Position numbers and translations under genes: made by a program. DNA of 17,532 bases, taken from positions 1-17,532 of the forward strand of contig CAMMBO010000014.1 in NCBI GenBank assembly GCA_946494435.1, given 5' to 3'. The notes under the pieces were generated by a model, which was given only the letters and a program-made list of their open reading frames with translations, made no database searches and had not been told where the DNA came from. Positions within the stretch are counted from its first letter, which is position 1. Every line of letters starts with the position of its first letter. Below, one piece after another: positions 7,204 to 14,522 of this stretch. The stretch is from an uncultured Mycoplasmatota bacterium. GTDB taxonomy: Bacteria; Bacillota_I; Bacilli_A; RF39; UBA660.

Positions 7204-7701
7204 ATGATCTTTAGTATATTAGCTTTCCTATTTTTAGTTATTAGTCTTTGTATTAAAGAGCGTAAAAAGTCTTTAATTATTCAATCTCTCAATTGTTTAT
7301 GTGAAGCTCTTTATAATTTTGTTATCTCTGCTTATACAGGTGCAGTTTTAGGACTAATTAACTTTATAAGAAGTTTTATTTATATAAGTAAAGATAAAAT
7401 TAATAAAGTAATTTATATATTTATTTTGTTATTTTTTGAAGGCGTTATAGTTATTAATTGCATAATTACTTGGAATGGTTATATTTCTATATTTCCTACT
7501 ATAGGTTCTATTATTAGAACATATTGTTTATGGCAGTCAAATATGAAACTTGTAAGATTATCAGGTATTACAACTGGTTTATTTTATGGTATTTATTATC
7601 TTTATTATCAAAGTTTCTTTATGGTTTTAGGGGATATAACTTTGATTATTACCGGCATTTATGCTATATGGTTAAATGATGTAAGAAAAAAGAGGGTCTA
7701 A
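7204..7701 (+). CDS. YgjV-like integral membrane protein
   Basis: This 165-residue, almost wholly hydrophobic protein has about five or six membrane segments. The pattern fits the YgjV family (PF10688): a first helix, a Q-S-L-N-C segment, a G-A-V-L-G-L-I-N-x-x-R helix boundary, and a final helix after G-x-x-x-x-I-x-Y. The role of the family is not established to my knowledge. GTGGTGA precedes the ATG by 5 nt. It is the last gene of a three-gene + strand set beginning with the FAD oxidoreductase and is followed by a terminator. Confidence 0.6.
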   Translation: MIFSILAFLFLVISLCIKERKKSLIIQSLNCLCEALYNFVISAYTGAVLGLINFIRSFIYISKDKINKVIYIFILLFFEGVIVINCIITWNGYISIFPTIGSIIRTYCLWQSNMKLVRLSGITTGLFYGIYYLYYQSFFMVLGDITLIITGIYAIWLNDVRKKRV

Positions 7702-7704
7702 CTT

Positions 7705-7734
7705 GAAAGTAAGAACTTTCTTTTTTCTTTTTTT
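7705..7734 (+). terminator. Intrinsic terminator after the YgjV-like gene
   Basis: GAAAGT (7705-7710) and ACTTTC (7715-7720) form a stem with an AAGA loop, followed by a T-rich run (TTTTTTCTTTTTTT). Confidence 0.7.
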
Positions 7735-7739
7735 CCGTG

Positions 7740-7745
7740 TATAAT
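7740..7745 (+). promoter_or_regulatory. -10 box of the ucpA-like gene
   Basis: A perfect TATAAT lies 29 nt before the ATG, right after the upstream terminator. No convincing -35 hexamer is present at 16-18 nt, so only the -10 box is claimed. Confidence 0.45.
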
Positions 7746-7774
7746 AATATCGTAAGATAAGAAAGAGGGATAAT

Positions 7775-8563
7775 ATGAATTTACAAGGAAAAATTGCTGT
7801 AGTAACTGGTGGTGCGATGGGTAATGGCAAAGGAATAGTAGAATCATTACTTAAAGCAGGTGCATCTGTTGTTATTTTAGATAAGTCGAGTGAATTAACT
7901 AATACGGTTAATGAATTAGGTTCAAAAGGCTATAAAGTCTTAGGTATTAATGTTGATATTAGTAATAAGAACTTATTAGTCCAAGTTGTTGATATAATAA
8001 AAAAATACTATGATCATGTTGATATCTTAGTAAATAATGCTGGTATTTGTAAATTAGAAACATTTGAAAATATGACTGATGAGTTGCGTGACTTACATTT
8101 TGATATTAATATTAAAGGGACATGGAATGTTACTAAAGTATTACTTCCTATGTTAAGAGCAAGTGGAAAAGCAAGTATTATTAATTTATCTAGTGTAACG
8201 GGAGAAATGGTTGCAGACTCTGGTGAGGTTGCTTATGCAACTACAAAGGCTGCGCTTATTGGCTTTACTAAAGCTCTTGCTCGTGAAGAAGTAAATCATA
8301 ATATTAGAGTTAATGCTATTTTACCTGGTTATATTAGAACGCCTATGGTTGAATCTATGGCAAAAGAGACTAATCCAAATGACCCAGAAAGTGTTATAAC
8401 TGGTATTGCCAAAAGTATTCCTATGAAAAGATTAGGTAATCCTAGTGAGTTAGGAGAACTTGCATGTTTTCTTGCAAGTGATGCTTCTAGTTATATAACA
8501 GGTACTAGTATCGTAATAGATGGTGGTTCAACTTTACCTGAGACTGTTACGATGGGAGTTTAA
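7775..8563 (+). CDS. ucpA: Short-chain dehydrogenase, UcpA type
   Basis: A classical SDR of 262 residues. The cofactor motif is TGGAMGNGKG (11-20), NNAG is at 87-90, and the catalytic residues are Ser139/140 (NLSSVTG), Tyr154 and Lys158 (YATTK). Asp36 at the end of strand 2 predicts NAD(H) rather than NADP(H). The match to E. coli UcpA, as I remember it, is unusually close along the chain: DINIKGTWNVTK, RVNAILPGYIRTPMVES, NPxDPESV, and the C-terminus DGGSTLPETV. The true substrate of UcpA is unclear; E. coli UcpA has been linked to furan and formaldehyde tolerance. AGAGGGA precedes the ATG. It is a single-gene unit with its own -10 box and a terminator shared with the convergent sspI. Confidence 0.87.
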   Translation: MNLQGKIAVVTGGAMGNGKGIVESLLKAGASVVILDKSSELTNTVNELGSKGYKVLGINVDISNKNLLVQVVDIIKKYYDHVDILVNNAGICKLETFENMTDELRDLHFDINIKGTWNVTKVLLPMLRASGKASIINLSSVTGEMVADSGEVAYATTKAALIGFTKALAREEVNHNIRVNAILPGYIRTPMVESMAKETNPNDPESVITGIAKSIPMKRLGNPSELGELACFLASDASSYITGTSIVIDGGSTLPETVTMGV

Positions 8564-8564
8564 T

Positions 8565-8597
8565 AAAAAAGAAACTTATCACTAAGCTTCTTTTTTT
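8565..8597. terminator. Bidirectional terminator between ucpA-like gene and sspI
   Basis: AAAAAAGAA-A-CTTA (8565-8578), loop TCAC, then TAAG-C-TTCTTTTTTT (8583-8597). The stem carries one A.C mismatch. The A-run on one side and T-run on the other let it work in both directions. It overlaps the last codons of sspI. Confidence 0.7.
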
Positions 8598-8791
8598 AAG
8601 TTATTCTCAAGTATTGTTAACATTTCATTTTTCATCTCATCAGTTGCATTATTCCAAATTATTTCCATAAAAACTCCCATACCAGGTAGAGTTACTTCAT
8701 CTTTAGAATTAATAGATTCAACTATCGCTTCTTTAATACTTTCTTTGTTATCATTCTTAAAATTATTTAAAATATAGTCTTTTATACTCAT
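8582..8791 (-). CDS. sspI: Small acid-soluble spore protein I
   Basis: A 69-residue protein that matches SspI of Bacillus in length and core sequence. The diagnostic segment is LPGMGVFMEIIW followed by NNATDEMKNEMLTILE, against LPGLGVLFEVIW...KNEMLxTLE in B. subtilis as I remember it. SspI is a minor forespore protein packaged in the spore core and normally transcribed by sigma-G in the forespore. The start at 8791 is chosen because AGGAGATG lies 5-10 nt upstream; the longer open frame (to 8860) has a lysine-rich extension unlike the family. No clear sigma-G promoter could be identified upstream. It is convergent with the ucpA-like gene and divergent from lemA. Confidence 0.9.
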   Translation of the reverse strand: MSIKDYILNNFKNDNKESIKEAIVESINSKDEVTLPGMGVFMEIIWNNATDEMKNEMLTILENNLKKEA

Positions 8792-8861
8792 AAAATCATC
8801 TCCTAGACATATCTTTACCAATATTTTTAAATTTATACTATAATTTTTTTTCTTTTTCATA

Positions 8862-8867
8862 TATAAT
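8862..8867 (+). promoter_or_regulatory. -10 box of lemA
   Basis: TATAAT lies 18 nt before the ATG of lemA, with AGAGGTGA between them. No good -35 hexamer is visible. The predicted leader is very short. Confidence 0.4.
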
Positions 8868-8885
8868 TAAAACAGAGGTGATAAA

Positions 8886-9449
8886 ATGTCAACAGGAATG
8901 ATTATAGGTATTGTAATAGTTGCAATTATTGTTATTTTAATAATTTGGTATGTTGCTACATATAACTCATTAGTACAACTTAGAAATAGAGTTAAAGACC
9001 AATGGAGTCAAATTGATGTTCAATTAAAAAGAAGAGCAGATTTAATTCCTAATTTAGTAGAGACTGTTAAAGGTTATGCTAAACATGAAAGTTCTACTTT
9101 AGATGATGTTATTAATGCAAGAAATAGTTTTAATACTGCTTCTACTAAAGAAGAAGAGATAAAAGCTAGTGGAGAATTAACTGGTATGTTAAATAGATTA
9201 TTCGCTCTTGCAGAAGCATATCCAGATTTAAAAGCTAATCAGAATTTTATGTCACTACAAAATGATTTAAGAGATACTGAAGATAAGATTAGTACTATGA
9301 GACAATTTTATAATGATACAGTACTTACTTATAATAATAAAGTACAAACTATTCCGAGTAATATAGTCGCTAGTATTTCTCATTTTAAAGAAGAAGAATT
9401 CTTTGAAATAGATGAGAAAGATAAAGAGACACCTAAAGTATCATTTTAA
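8886..9449 (+). CDS. lemA: LemA family protein
   Basis: The 187 residues have one N-terminal membrane anchor (about 5-25, [20 protein letters not shown]) followed by an all-helical domain. Family motifs are clear: [43 protein letters not shown], split as N-x-L-V-x-L-R-x-x-V, then [17 protein letters not shown], then G-Y-A-x-[19 protein letters not shown] and [15 protein letters not shown] follow. The precise role of LemA proteins is unsettled. They are commonly encoded next to DUF2207 or TPM-domain membrane proteins, as here. AGAGGTGA lies 5 nt before the ATG. An intrinsic terminator separates it from the DUF2207 gene. Confidence 0.93.
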   Translation: MSTGMIIGIVIVAIIVILIIWYVATYNSLVQLRNRVKDQWSQIDVQLKRRADLIPNLVETVKGYAKHESSTLDDVINARNSFNTASTKEEEIKASGELTGMLNRLFALAEAYPDLKANQNFMSLQNDLRDTEDKISTMRQFYNDTVLTYNNKVQTIPSNIVASISHFKEEEFFEIDEKDKETPKVSF

Positions 9450-9451
9450 GA

Positions 9452-9474
9452 CTTGCTTTATGCAAGCTTTTTTT
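9452..9474 (+). terminator. Terminator or attenuator between lemA and the DUF2207 gene
   Basis: CTTGC (9452-9456), loop TTTAT, GCAAG (9462-9466), then CTTTTTTTT. It lies in the 43-bp gap between two genes that usually work together, so it may lower rather than stop downstream expression. Confidence 0.65.
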
Positions 9475-9492
9475 CTAGAGGAGTGAATGACT

Positions 9493-11403
9493 ATGAATAG
9501 AAATAAAATATCAATTATTATAGTAATAGCAGTACTTGTTATAACATTTTTACCAGTAGGATTTTCATTTTTAGGAGGAGAGCCTACTGATAAGTTTTTA
9601 AGTGAGATAGAAATACTTGATAATGGTTCTATTAAGGTGAGAGAACTTATTAAAATGAATGGTGAGTATAATGGTATGGATAGAGATATTAGTTATGCTA
9701 GTTATAAGAATGCACCATATAATGGTGAGATAAGTGCTATAAAAGGAAAAAGTGATTTATATGATGGTAGTGGCATTACTGATGTTAAAGTAGGGTCTAT
9801 TAGTGATGATGGGAGTCTTACTTTTGATGATTTTAATAGAAGTGTTAATTATTTTGATGAAGTTAGTTTTGCAAGTAATGGAGCATCTTCTAAATATACT
9901 TATGATACTTTTATGAATGAAGTTAATTTAAAGCTTTATAATCCTAGTGATTTAGATGAAATCTTTTATATAGAGTATACTGTTACTGATGCGGTAGTGG
10001 TTCATAACGATGTTGCAGAACTTGCTTGGAATACTCTAGGTGATGGTTATAGAGAAAATATTGGAGATTATGAAGTTAAAGTGATACTACCAGGTAGTGA
10101 TAGTGATTATAGAGTATGGTTACATGGACCTTTAAATGGTAGTATTGATAGAACTAATAATAAGGAAGCTTTAGGTAAATTTAACTTTTTAGGAGCATAT
10201 AATCCTGTTAGTGTTAGATTAATCTTTAATAAAGATTTAGTACCTAATGCTACTAAAATGAGTGGTTTAACTGCTAAAAATGCTATTATAGATTATCAAA
10301 CAGAGTTAAGTGATGAAGCGAATAGAGAAAGAGAACGAATTCAAAGACAAAATATGACTTTAATAATAGTAAGTAGTATCTGGGGTGTTATTGCTATTTC
10401 TCTTGCAGTTGGTGTTTATTTAAGAGAGAAAAAGATGAAGAAAACTGCCTTTAATATGGAGTATTTTAGAGATTTTCCAGGAAGTTATGGTCCTGAAGTA
10501 TTAGAGTATTTACTTGATAAAAATGTTACAGAGAAGAGTTTATCTGCTACCATATTAAATCTAATCTATAAGAAAGTACTAAAGGTAGAAGTTATTGATA
10601 GAAAGTTAAAAGATGATTATAAACTAATATTACAAGAGTATGATGAGTCTAGTCTTACTGAGACAGAAAAGATAGCATTAAAACTTATTATCAATGAAAT
10701 AGGTAATAGTAAAGAAGCCTTATTATCTCATATAAAAGAGCATTGTTCTAGTTTAAGTAATGCTAATAGAGTCATGGATTTATATAATGATTTTATTAAG
10801 ACTAGTAAAAACTTAGGTAAGAGTGAAAACTTCTTTGCTAAAACACCGGGAATAGTGGCATTTACTATTATATTCTCATTACTTGGTATTGTCTTAACAT
10901 TTATTAGTTTTACTTTAGATTTAGTTTGGCTTGGAATAACAATTATTATTCTTATGATTGTTCTAATTATCTTTGTTGTAACTAGAAAGTTTTATACAAA
11001 GAAGGGAGCGGAACACTATGCTAAATGGATGGCTCATAAGAGATTTTTGGAAGAGTTTAGTAGATTTAATGAAAAAGAGTTACCTGAGGTAACTTTATGG
11101 GATAAATATTTAGTTTATGCAGTTATTTTAGGTTGTGCCGATAAGTTATCTAAAGAAATGGAATTAAAGATGCCTAATATGGAAAGAGATGATATGGCTT
11201 ATGTAGGTTATAATCCATACATGACTCATTATATTATAACTACTAATCTTTATTCTAGTATAAATAGTGGCATTCACACTGCTGTTGCATCATCTCGTTC
11301 TTCAATCGCTGCAAGTCACTCATCAAGTGGTGGAGGCTTTGGTGGTGGTTCTATCGGTGGAGGAGGTTCCTTCGGTGGAGGAGGCGGTGGAGGCCGTTTC
11401 TAA
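9493..11403 (+). CDS. DUF2207 membrane protein with glycine-rich C-terminus
   Basis: A 636-residue predicted membrane protein of the YciQ/DUF2207 type. An N-terminal hydrophobic segment (about 5-25) acts as signal or anchor. A large beta-rich outer domain (about 30-270) follows, containing DRDISYASY and VxAELAWNTLGDGYRENIGDYEV. Next come a membrane segment (about 290-312), a cytosolic domain starting with FRDFPGSYGPEVLEYLLDK, a pair of membrane segments (about 450-495) and a second cytosolic part. The chain ends in a very glycine-rich tail with GGGFGGGSIGGGGS followed by more Gly and RF. The function is unknown. It is the usual neighbour of lemA. The ATG at 9493 is preferred over 9487 because AGAGGAG ends 9 nt before it. 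The stop codon overlaps the convergent hydrolase stop by 4 bp. Confidence 0.85.
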   Translation: MNRNKISIIIVIAVLVITFLPVGFSFLGGEPTDKFLSEIEILDNGSIKVRELIKMNGEYNGMDRDISYASYKNAPYNGEISAIKGKSDLYDGSGITDVKVGSISDDGSLTFDDFNRSVNYFDEVSFASNGASSKYTYDTFMNEVNLKLYNPSDLDEIFYIEYTVTDAVVVHNDVAELAWNTLGDGYRENIGDYEVKVILPGSDSDYRVWLHGPLNGSIDRTNNKEALGKFNFLGAYNPVSVRLIFNKDLVPNATKMSGLTAKNAIIDYQTELSDEANRERERIQRQNMTLIIVSSIWGVIAISLAVGVYLREKKMKKTAFNMEYFRDFPGSYGPEVLEYLLDKNVTEKSLSATILNLIYKKVLKVEVIDRKLKDDYKLILQEYDESSLTETEKIALKLIINEIGNSKEALLSHIKEHCSSLSNANRVMDLYNDFIKTSKNLGKSENFFAKTPGIVAFTIIFSLLGIVLTFISFTLDLVWLGITIIILMIVLIIFVVTRKFYTKKGAEHYAKWMAHKRFLEEFSRFNEKELPEVTLWDKYLVYAVILGCADKLSKEMELKMPNMERDDMAYVGYNPYMTHYIITTNLYSSINSGIHTAVASSRSSIAASHSSSGGGFGGGSIGGGGSFGGGGGGGRF

Positions 11404-12161
11404 TCCTCAAGAAAACATAGTATAATTTTAATAATTACATAAGTATTTTCTAAATAACAATAGTGAGTACAATTAGGAAAGATAATAAGCTCGCTATTTG
11501 TTATTTTTTTATGCATTAATTTACCATCTTTTAGAGGTGTATCTATATCTTTTTCTCCCCATAGTATTAGAGTGTTTGTATTAACAGAAGATAAATATTT
11601 AGTAAGGTCTAAATTAACAATATTTTTAAATGTTTCACGCATATTTGCATCTAAGGATTGATAATCACTACTTGAAAACTTATTAAATAAATAAGTCTTA
11701 AATCTTTGTTTAATCTTTTTAGGTAGATAATTGGCAATACTTTGTAGAGTTTTATATAGTTTTAATCTAAACTTTTTCTTTAAAGTCATTTTAGGTTTAA
11801 TACCAGCACTATCGATTAAGATTAAGTTTTTAATAGGCATATTATATTTAGAAGATAGAAGAATGGCAATTCTTCCTCCAAAAGAGTGAGCGATGATGTT
11901 AGGATTAGTTATATTTAAGGCATTAAAGAACTTAATAATCATTTCACTGTAATCATCCATAGTTAGATTATAATTAGGAAATTTTGTATTACCAAAACCA
12001 GGATAATCTATTATATAAACAGTATAATCAATCATTAAGATATTAATCATTTCTAAAAATGTATTTCTAGTTTCTCCCCATCCAGGTAGTATTACAATAA
12101 CTTCTTTTCCATCTCCATATTTTTGATAAGATAAATTTATATCTTTATAGTTAATAGTCAT
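11400..12161 (-). CDS. Alpha/beta-hydrolase fold protein
   Basis: A 253-residue alpha/beta hydrolase with a complete catalytic triad: Ser93 in AHSFGGR (nucleophile elbow), Asp205 in LILWGEKDIDTP and His233 in PNCTHYCYLE. The oxyanion-hole segment LPGWGETRNTF (25-35) and DYPGFGNT (52-59) are typical of esterases, lipases and C-C hydrolases of this fold. A lysine-rich cap insert (about 122-165) probably shapes the substrate pocket. No signal peptide is visible. The substrate cannot be told. The ATG at 12161 is chosen because AGGTG lies 6 nt upstream; a GTG three codons earlier overlaps that site. It follows dedA on the same strand with a 60-bp gap and probably shares its transcript. Confidence 0.88.
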   Translation of the reverse strand: MTINYKDINLSYQKYGDGKEVIVILPGWGETRNTFLEMINILMIDYTVYIIDYPGFGNTKFPNYNLTMDDYSEMIIKFFNALNITNPNIIAHSFGGRIAILLSSKYNMPIKNLILIDSAGIKPKMTLKKKFRLKLYKTLQSIANYLPKKIKQRFKTYLFNKFSSSDYQSLDANMRETFKNIVNLDLTKYLSSVNTNTLILWGEKDIDTPLKDGKLMHKKITNSELIIFPNCTHYCYLENTYVIIKIILCFLED

Positions 12162-12221
12162 ATACAACACCTATTATAAGATATGTAAATAAAAATAATT
12201 TGTTAGTTGAAAGTTAAGTTA

Positions 12222-12821
12222 TTATTTAGACAATCTTTTTTCTTTTATCTTTTTATAAATATAAGTAATTAATAATACTCCTAATAATATGTAGATAGGT
12301 ACCTTTAACTTCTTTACAAAATTATCTAAGATTATCCAGTTGTTACCTAGGGCATAACCAACATAGACAAAGGCAAAGGTCCAAGGAATACTACCTAGTG
12401 TGGTATAAATAACAAACTTAATAAATGGTACTTTACTAACTCCCATAGGTAGAGATATTAAAGTTCTAATTATAGGAAAATTTCTTCCGATAAAAGCAGC
12501 CCAAGGTCCATATTTATTAAACCATTTATCACATTTATCGATATCTTCTTCTTTCATAAAGAAAAACTTACCATAAGTCTTTATAAAAGGTCTTCCTCCA
12601 AAATATCCAAAAGCATAAATAATAATGGCACAAAATACACTACCAAGTACTCCTATTAGTAATGCCATAGAAAAAGAAAAGAAACCTCTACCTGCTAATA
12701 TTCCTGCTGTTGCAAGTATTAACTCACTTGGAATAATAATTATAACTGCTTCCAGTACCATTCCAATAAACATGCCTAAATAGCCTAGATTAGTCATTAA
12801 AGAAGTAATGTATGAGTCCAT
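12222..12821 (-). CDS. DedA family membrane protein
   Basis: DedA proteins are polytopic membrane proteins. Several members act as flippases or transporters for undecaprenyl phosphate or phospholipids, and they affect membrane homeostasis. The 199-residue length is usual. Family features are E24-A-x-x-x-I-I-P-S-E (amphipathic re-entrant region), GxxxGxxxxYxxGxxxGRPF, and the signature GRNFPIIRTLISLPMG (F/Y-x-R-x-x-P-x-x-R with the downstream G). About four to five hydrophobic segments are visible. The C-terminus is basic (KKIKEKRLSK). GGTGAT lies 3 nt before the ATG. It is the first gene of a minus-strand pair with the alpha/beta hydrolase and divergent from the deacetylase gene. Confidence 0.92.
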   Translation of the reverse strand: MDSYITSLMTNLGYLGMFIGMVLEAVIIIIPSELILATAGILAGRGFFSFSMALLIGVLGSVFCAIIIYAFGYFGGRPFIKTYGKFFFMKEEDIDKCDKWFNKYGPWAAFIGRNFPIIRTLISLPMGVSKVPFIKFVIYTTLGSIPWTFAFVYVGYALGNNWIILDNFVKKLKVPIYILLGVLLITYIYKKIKEKRLSK

Positions 12822-12857
12822 AGTATCACCTTTAATTAAATATATGTTAAAAATTAA

Positions 12858-12886
12858 TTGTTTATCTCATAAATATTAAGTATAAT
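12858..12886 (+). promoter_or_regulatory. Promoter of the polysaccharide deacetylase gene
   Basis: TTGTTT (12858-12863), a 17-nt spacer and a perfect TATAAT (12881-12886), 31 nt before the GTG start. It lies in the divergent gap with dedA. Confidence 0.6.
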
Positions 12887-12917
12887 TTTAGTAAATAATA
12901 ATACTGAGGTGTTAAGA

Positions 12918-14192
12918 GTGAAAATAAAACCATTAAGAGTCTTACTTATAGTAACAATCTTTATTAGTGTAATATCTTTAGGTTGTGGTGTCTTTATTTA
13001 TAACGATATGAAGGAAAGAGAAGAAGTATCTTTAAATGTTTCTAATACTAGAAAATCTTTAATAAAAGATGAAAATGTTTTAATCAAAATAAAATCTAAT
13101 TATGGAAGTGCTGTTAAGACTACTAAAGATACTAAACTTTATATAAATGATAATGGTAAGTATAAAGATGTTGGTAGTATAAATAAAGATAATATATTAG
13201 AACTTGAATCTATTGATAACATTAATTTAAATAATAAATATTTTAAATTATTAGATAATGATTATTATGTGTCTTATAAAGATGTAATACCTACTACTGA
13301 TACTATTAATAAAAGATATCTTAATTATATAGAGTTTCCTATAGAAGTTACTACTAAAGAAAGTGTTGTTTGTTATGATGAGAATTTTAATGAAGTTTTT
13401 ACAATAAACATCCCTGTAACTTCTAAAGTTATTGTTAATTTAGATGATTATTATGGTATATCTTTATTATCAAGATTAGTCTATGTCAAAAAGGAAGATG
13501 TTAGTAATGTAGTAGAGGTAGATAGCAGTGAAGAGATGGCAGAGAGTATTCCTGCAATACTTTATCATTTTATCTATTTAAATGGTGATAATAGTTGTAA
13601 CGATATTATATGTCATAGTGAAGAACAGATAGATTCTCACTTCAAGTTTTTATCTGACAATAACGTTTTTACACTAAATACTAGTGAGGTATTAAGCTTT
13701 ATAAAGGGGGAGATTAATCTTCCTAAGAAGTCTATTTTAATTACAATAGATGATGGAGCAAGGGCAGAGAACTTTATTCCTTTCTTAGAGAAGTATGGTT
13801 TAAATGCAACTTTGTTTTTAGTTAGTTCATGGTACCCTGTTAGTAAGTTTCAATCTCCTTATTTGGAGATAGCAAGTCATACTCATAATATGCATACAAC
13901 TGGTGTTTGTCCTACTGGTCAAGGAGGTGGGATTAACTGTTTACCAGAAAAAGAAATCTTAAATGATTTAAAACTTAGTAGAGAAACATTAAATAATACT
14001 AAAGCCTTTTGTTTTCCTTTCTATGAATATAGTGACTATTCTATTAACTTAGTTAAAGAAGCAGGCTTTGAAATGGCTTTTATTGGCGGTTCAACTAAAA
14101 TAAAAAAGGGTATAGACCCTTATAAAATACCAAGATATCCTATTTTAAGTAGTTTTGGTGTAGATTATATAAGTAATTTAGTGTTAGGTTAA
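12918..14192 (+). CDS. Membrane-anchored polysaccharide deacetylase (NodB domain)
   Basis: A 424-residue carbohydrate esterase 4 protein, probably removing N-acetyl groups from peptidoglycan or another surface glycan outside the cell. One N-terminal membrane anchor (about 7-27) is followed by a beta-rich region (about 52-195) that may be SH3-like. The NodB domain starts near residue 210 (IPAILYHFI). Motif 1 is ITIDDG (275-280, Asp278/Asp279), motif 2 is SHTHNMH (320-326, metal histidines), and motif 3 is FCFPFYEYSD (364-373). An insert with two cysteines (CPTGQGGGINC) follows motif 2. The GTG at 12918 has TGAGGTG 6 nt upstream; the GTG at 12909 lies inside that site. No terminator follows. 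The repeat that begins at 14192 starts within its stop codon. Confidence 0.85.
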   Translation: MKIKPLRVLLIVTIFISVISLGCGVFIYNDMKEREEVSLNVSNTRKSLIKDENVLIKIKSNYGSAVKTTKDTKLYINDNGKYKDVGSINKDNILELESIDNINLNNKYFKLLDNDYYVSYKDVIPTTDTINKRYLNYIEFPIEVTTKESVVCYDENFNEVFTINIPVTSKVIVNLDDYYGISLLSRLVYVKKEDVSNVVEVDSSEEMAESIPAILYHFIYLNGDNSCNDIICHSEEQIDSHFKFLSDNNVFTLNTSEVLSFIKGEINLPKKSILITIDDGARAENFIPFLEKYGLNATLFLVSSWYPVSKFQSPYLEIASHTHNMHTTGVCPTGQGGGINCLPEKEILNDLKLSRETLNNTKAFCFPFYEYSDYSINLVKEAGFEMAFIGGSTKIKKGIDPYKIPRYPILSSFGVDYISNLVLG

Positions 14193-14232
14193 TATTTGCG
14201 AAAATTCGTAACTAATTTATTACATATTTCTC

Positions 14233-14261
14233 TTGTTATATAGAATTTAATATGATACTAT
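14233..14261 (+). promoter_or_regulatory. Toxin promoter, copy 1
   Basis: TTGTTA (14233-14238), a 17-nt spacer and TACTAT (14256-14261), with an extended -10 TG at 14253-14254. Predicted start is 14268-14269, so the RNA begins GGAACATTTATG. Confidence 0.75.
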
Positions 14262-14285
14262 ATTTATAGGAACATTTATGTGGGT

Positions 14286-14314
14286 GTCGCCTCTATTTTT
14301 AATGAGAGGAGGAC
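14286..14314 (+). promoter_or_regulatory. Shine-Dalgarno-sequestering hairpin, copy 1
   Basis: CCTCT (14290-14294) pairs with AGAGG (14305-14309), and GTC (14286-14288) with GAC (14312-14314). Together these enclose the AGGAGG ribosome binding site (14307-14312), so translation of the peptide should be blocked in the folded leader. Confidence 0.65.
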
Positions 14315-14321
14315 TTAAAAA

Positions 14322-14414
14322 GTGAAGATGAAAACTTTTATATTGAAGCTTTTAAAATCTGTCGCTTTGGTTATTATAAGTCTTACCTTATTGATAGTGG
14401 CTATAAAGATATAA
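14322..14414 (+). CDS. Putative type I toxin peptide, 30 residues
   Basis: A GTG start with AGGAGG 9 nt upstream opens a 30-codon frame starting MKMKTFILKLLKSVALVI and ending in IVAIKI. It is a short basic N-terminus followed by a single hydrophobic segment long enough to span the membrane. It is not Fst, Ldr, Ibs, TxpA or BsrG by sequence as I remember them, but has the same size and character. Support for a real gene comes from its own promoter, a leader hairpin that hides the ribosome binding site, a facing antisense RNA, a terminator, and a second copy at 17500 whose first 11 codons encode a nearly identical start (MKIKTFILRLL). I infer a membrane-acting type I toxin. A regulatory or structural micropeptide is the main alternative. 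ATG at 14328 is a possible later start. Confidence 0.72.
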   Translation: MKMKTFILKLLKSVALVIISLTLLIVAIKI

Positions 14415-14419
14415 AATAA

Positions 14420-14439
14420 GACACTCTGCATAGAGTGTC
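14420..14439 (-). terminator. Terminator of the antisense RNA
   Basis: An 8-bp perfect stem, GACACTCT (14420-14427) and AGAGTGTC (14432-14439), has a 4-nt loop. On the minus strand it is followed by TTATTTTAT; on the + strand no T-run follows, so it acts mainly on the antisense transcript. Confidence 0.7.
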
Positions 14440-14457
14440 GAACTCAAAAAAATTATG

Positions 14458-14494
14458 AGGTAACATTCATGCACAAAATAAATGTTCCTTTTTT
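14458..14494 (+). terminator. Terminator of the toxin mRNA
   Basis: AGG(T)AACATT (14458-14467, one bulged T) pairs with AATGTTCCT (14481-14489), giving 9 bp, and runs into TTTTTT (14489-14494). The 3' arm extended to ATAAATGTTCC (14478-14488) is also an 11-bp perfect complement of the predicted RNA 5' end (14269-14279). Confidence 0.72.
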
Positions 14495-14522
14495 AGTTTA
14501 TGTAAATTTCTTTTACATATTC

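Larger units (their letters stand above)
14192..14354 (+). repeat. Direct repeat, copy 1 (toxin promoter, leader and 5' coding part)
   Basis: It matches 17366-17532 without gaps from 14192 to about 14270 at an offset of 3174, with only a few substitutions. The leader diverges in sequence and gains 4 nt in copy 2, and the coding starts align again. The 436-bp gap between the deacetylase gene and the 851-residue protein gene is filled by this repeat plus the antisense RNA region and the next promoter. Confidence 0.9.
14411..14516 (-). ncRNA. Putative antisense antitoxin RNA (about 105 nt)
   Basis: Transcribed from the minus-strand promoter at 14523-14551, it would start near 14516 and end after the hairpin at 14420-14439, around the peptide stop codon. 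It therefore covers the whole 3' region of the toxin mRNA. It also carries CATGAATGTT and CGACACTC, which can pair (with one G.U each) with AACATTTATG (14271-14280) and GGGTGTCG (14282-14289) in the toxin leader. A 7-bp hairpin (14500-14518) may form near its 5' end. This convergent arrangement with direct repeats resembles RNA II of the par/Fst system. Confidence 0.68.

Noticed and set aside
11320..11400. Glycine-codon repeats as a possible tandem-repeat locus
   Set aside because: They encode the normal glycine-rich tail of DUF2207 proteins and show no regular repeat unit.
12173..12178. TATAAT on the minus strand just before the alpha/beta hydrolase
   Set aside because: A start 7 nt downstream would remove the ribosome binding site of the gene, so it is probably not a promoter.
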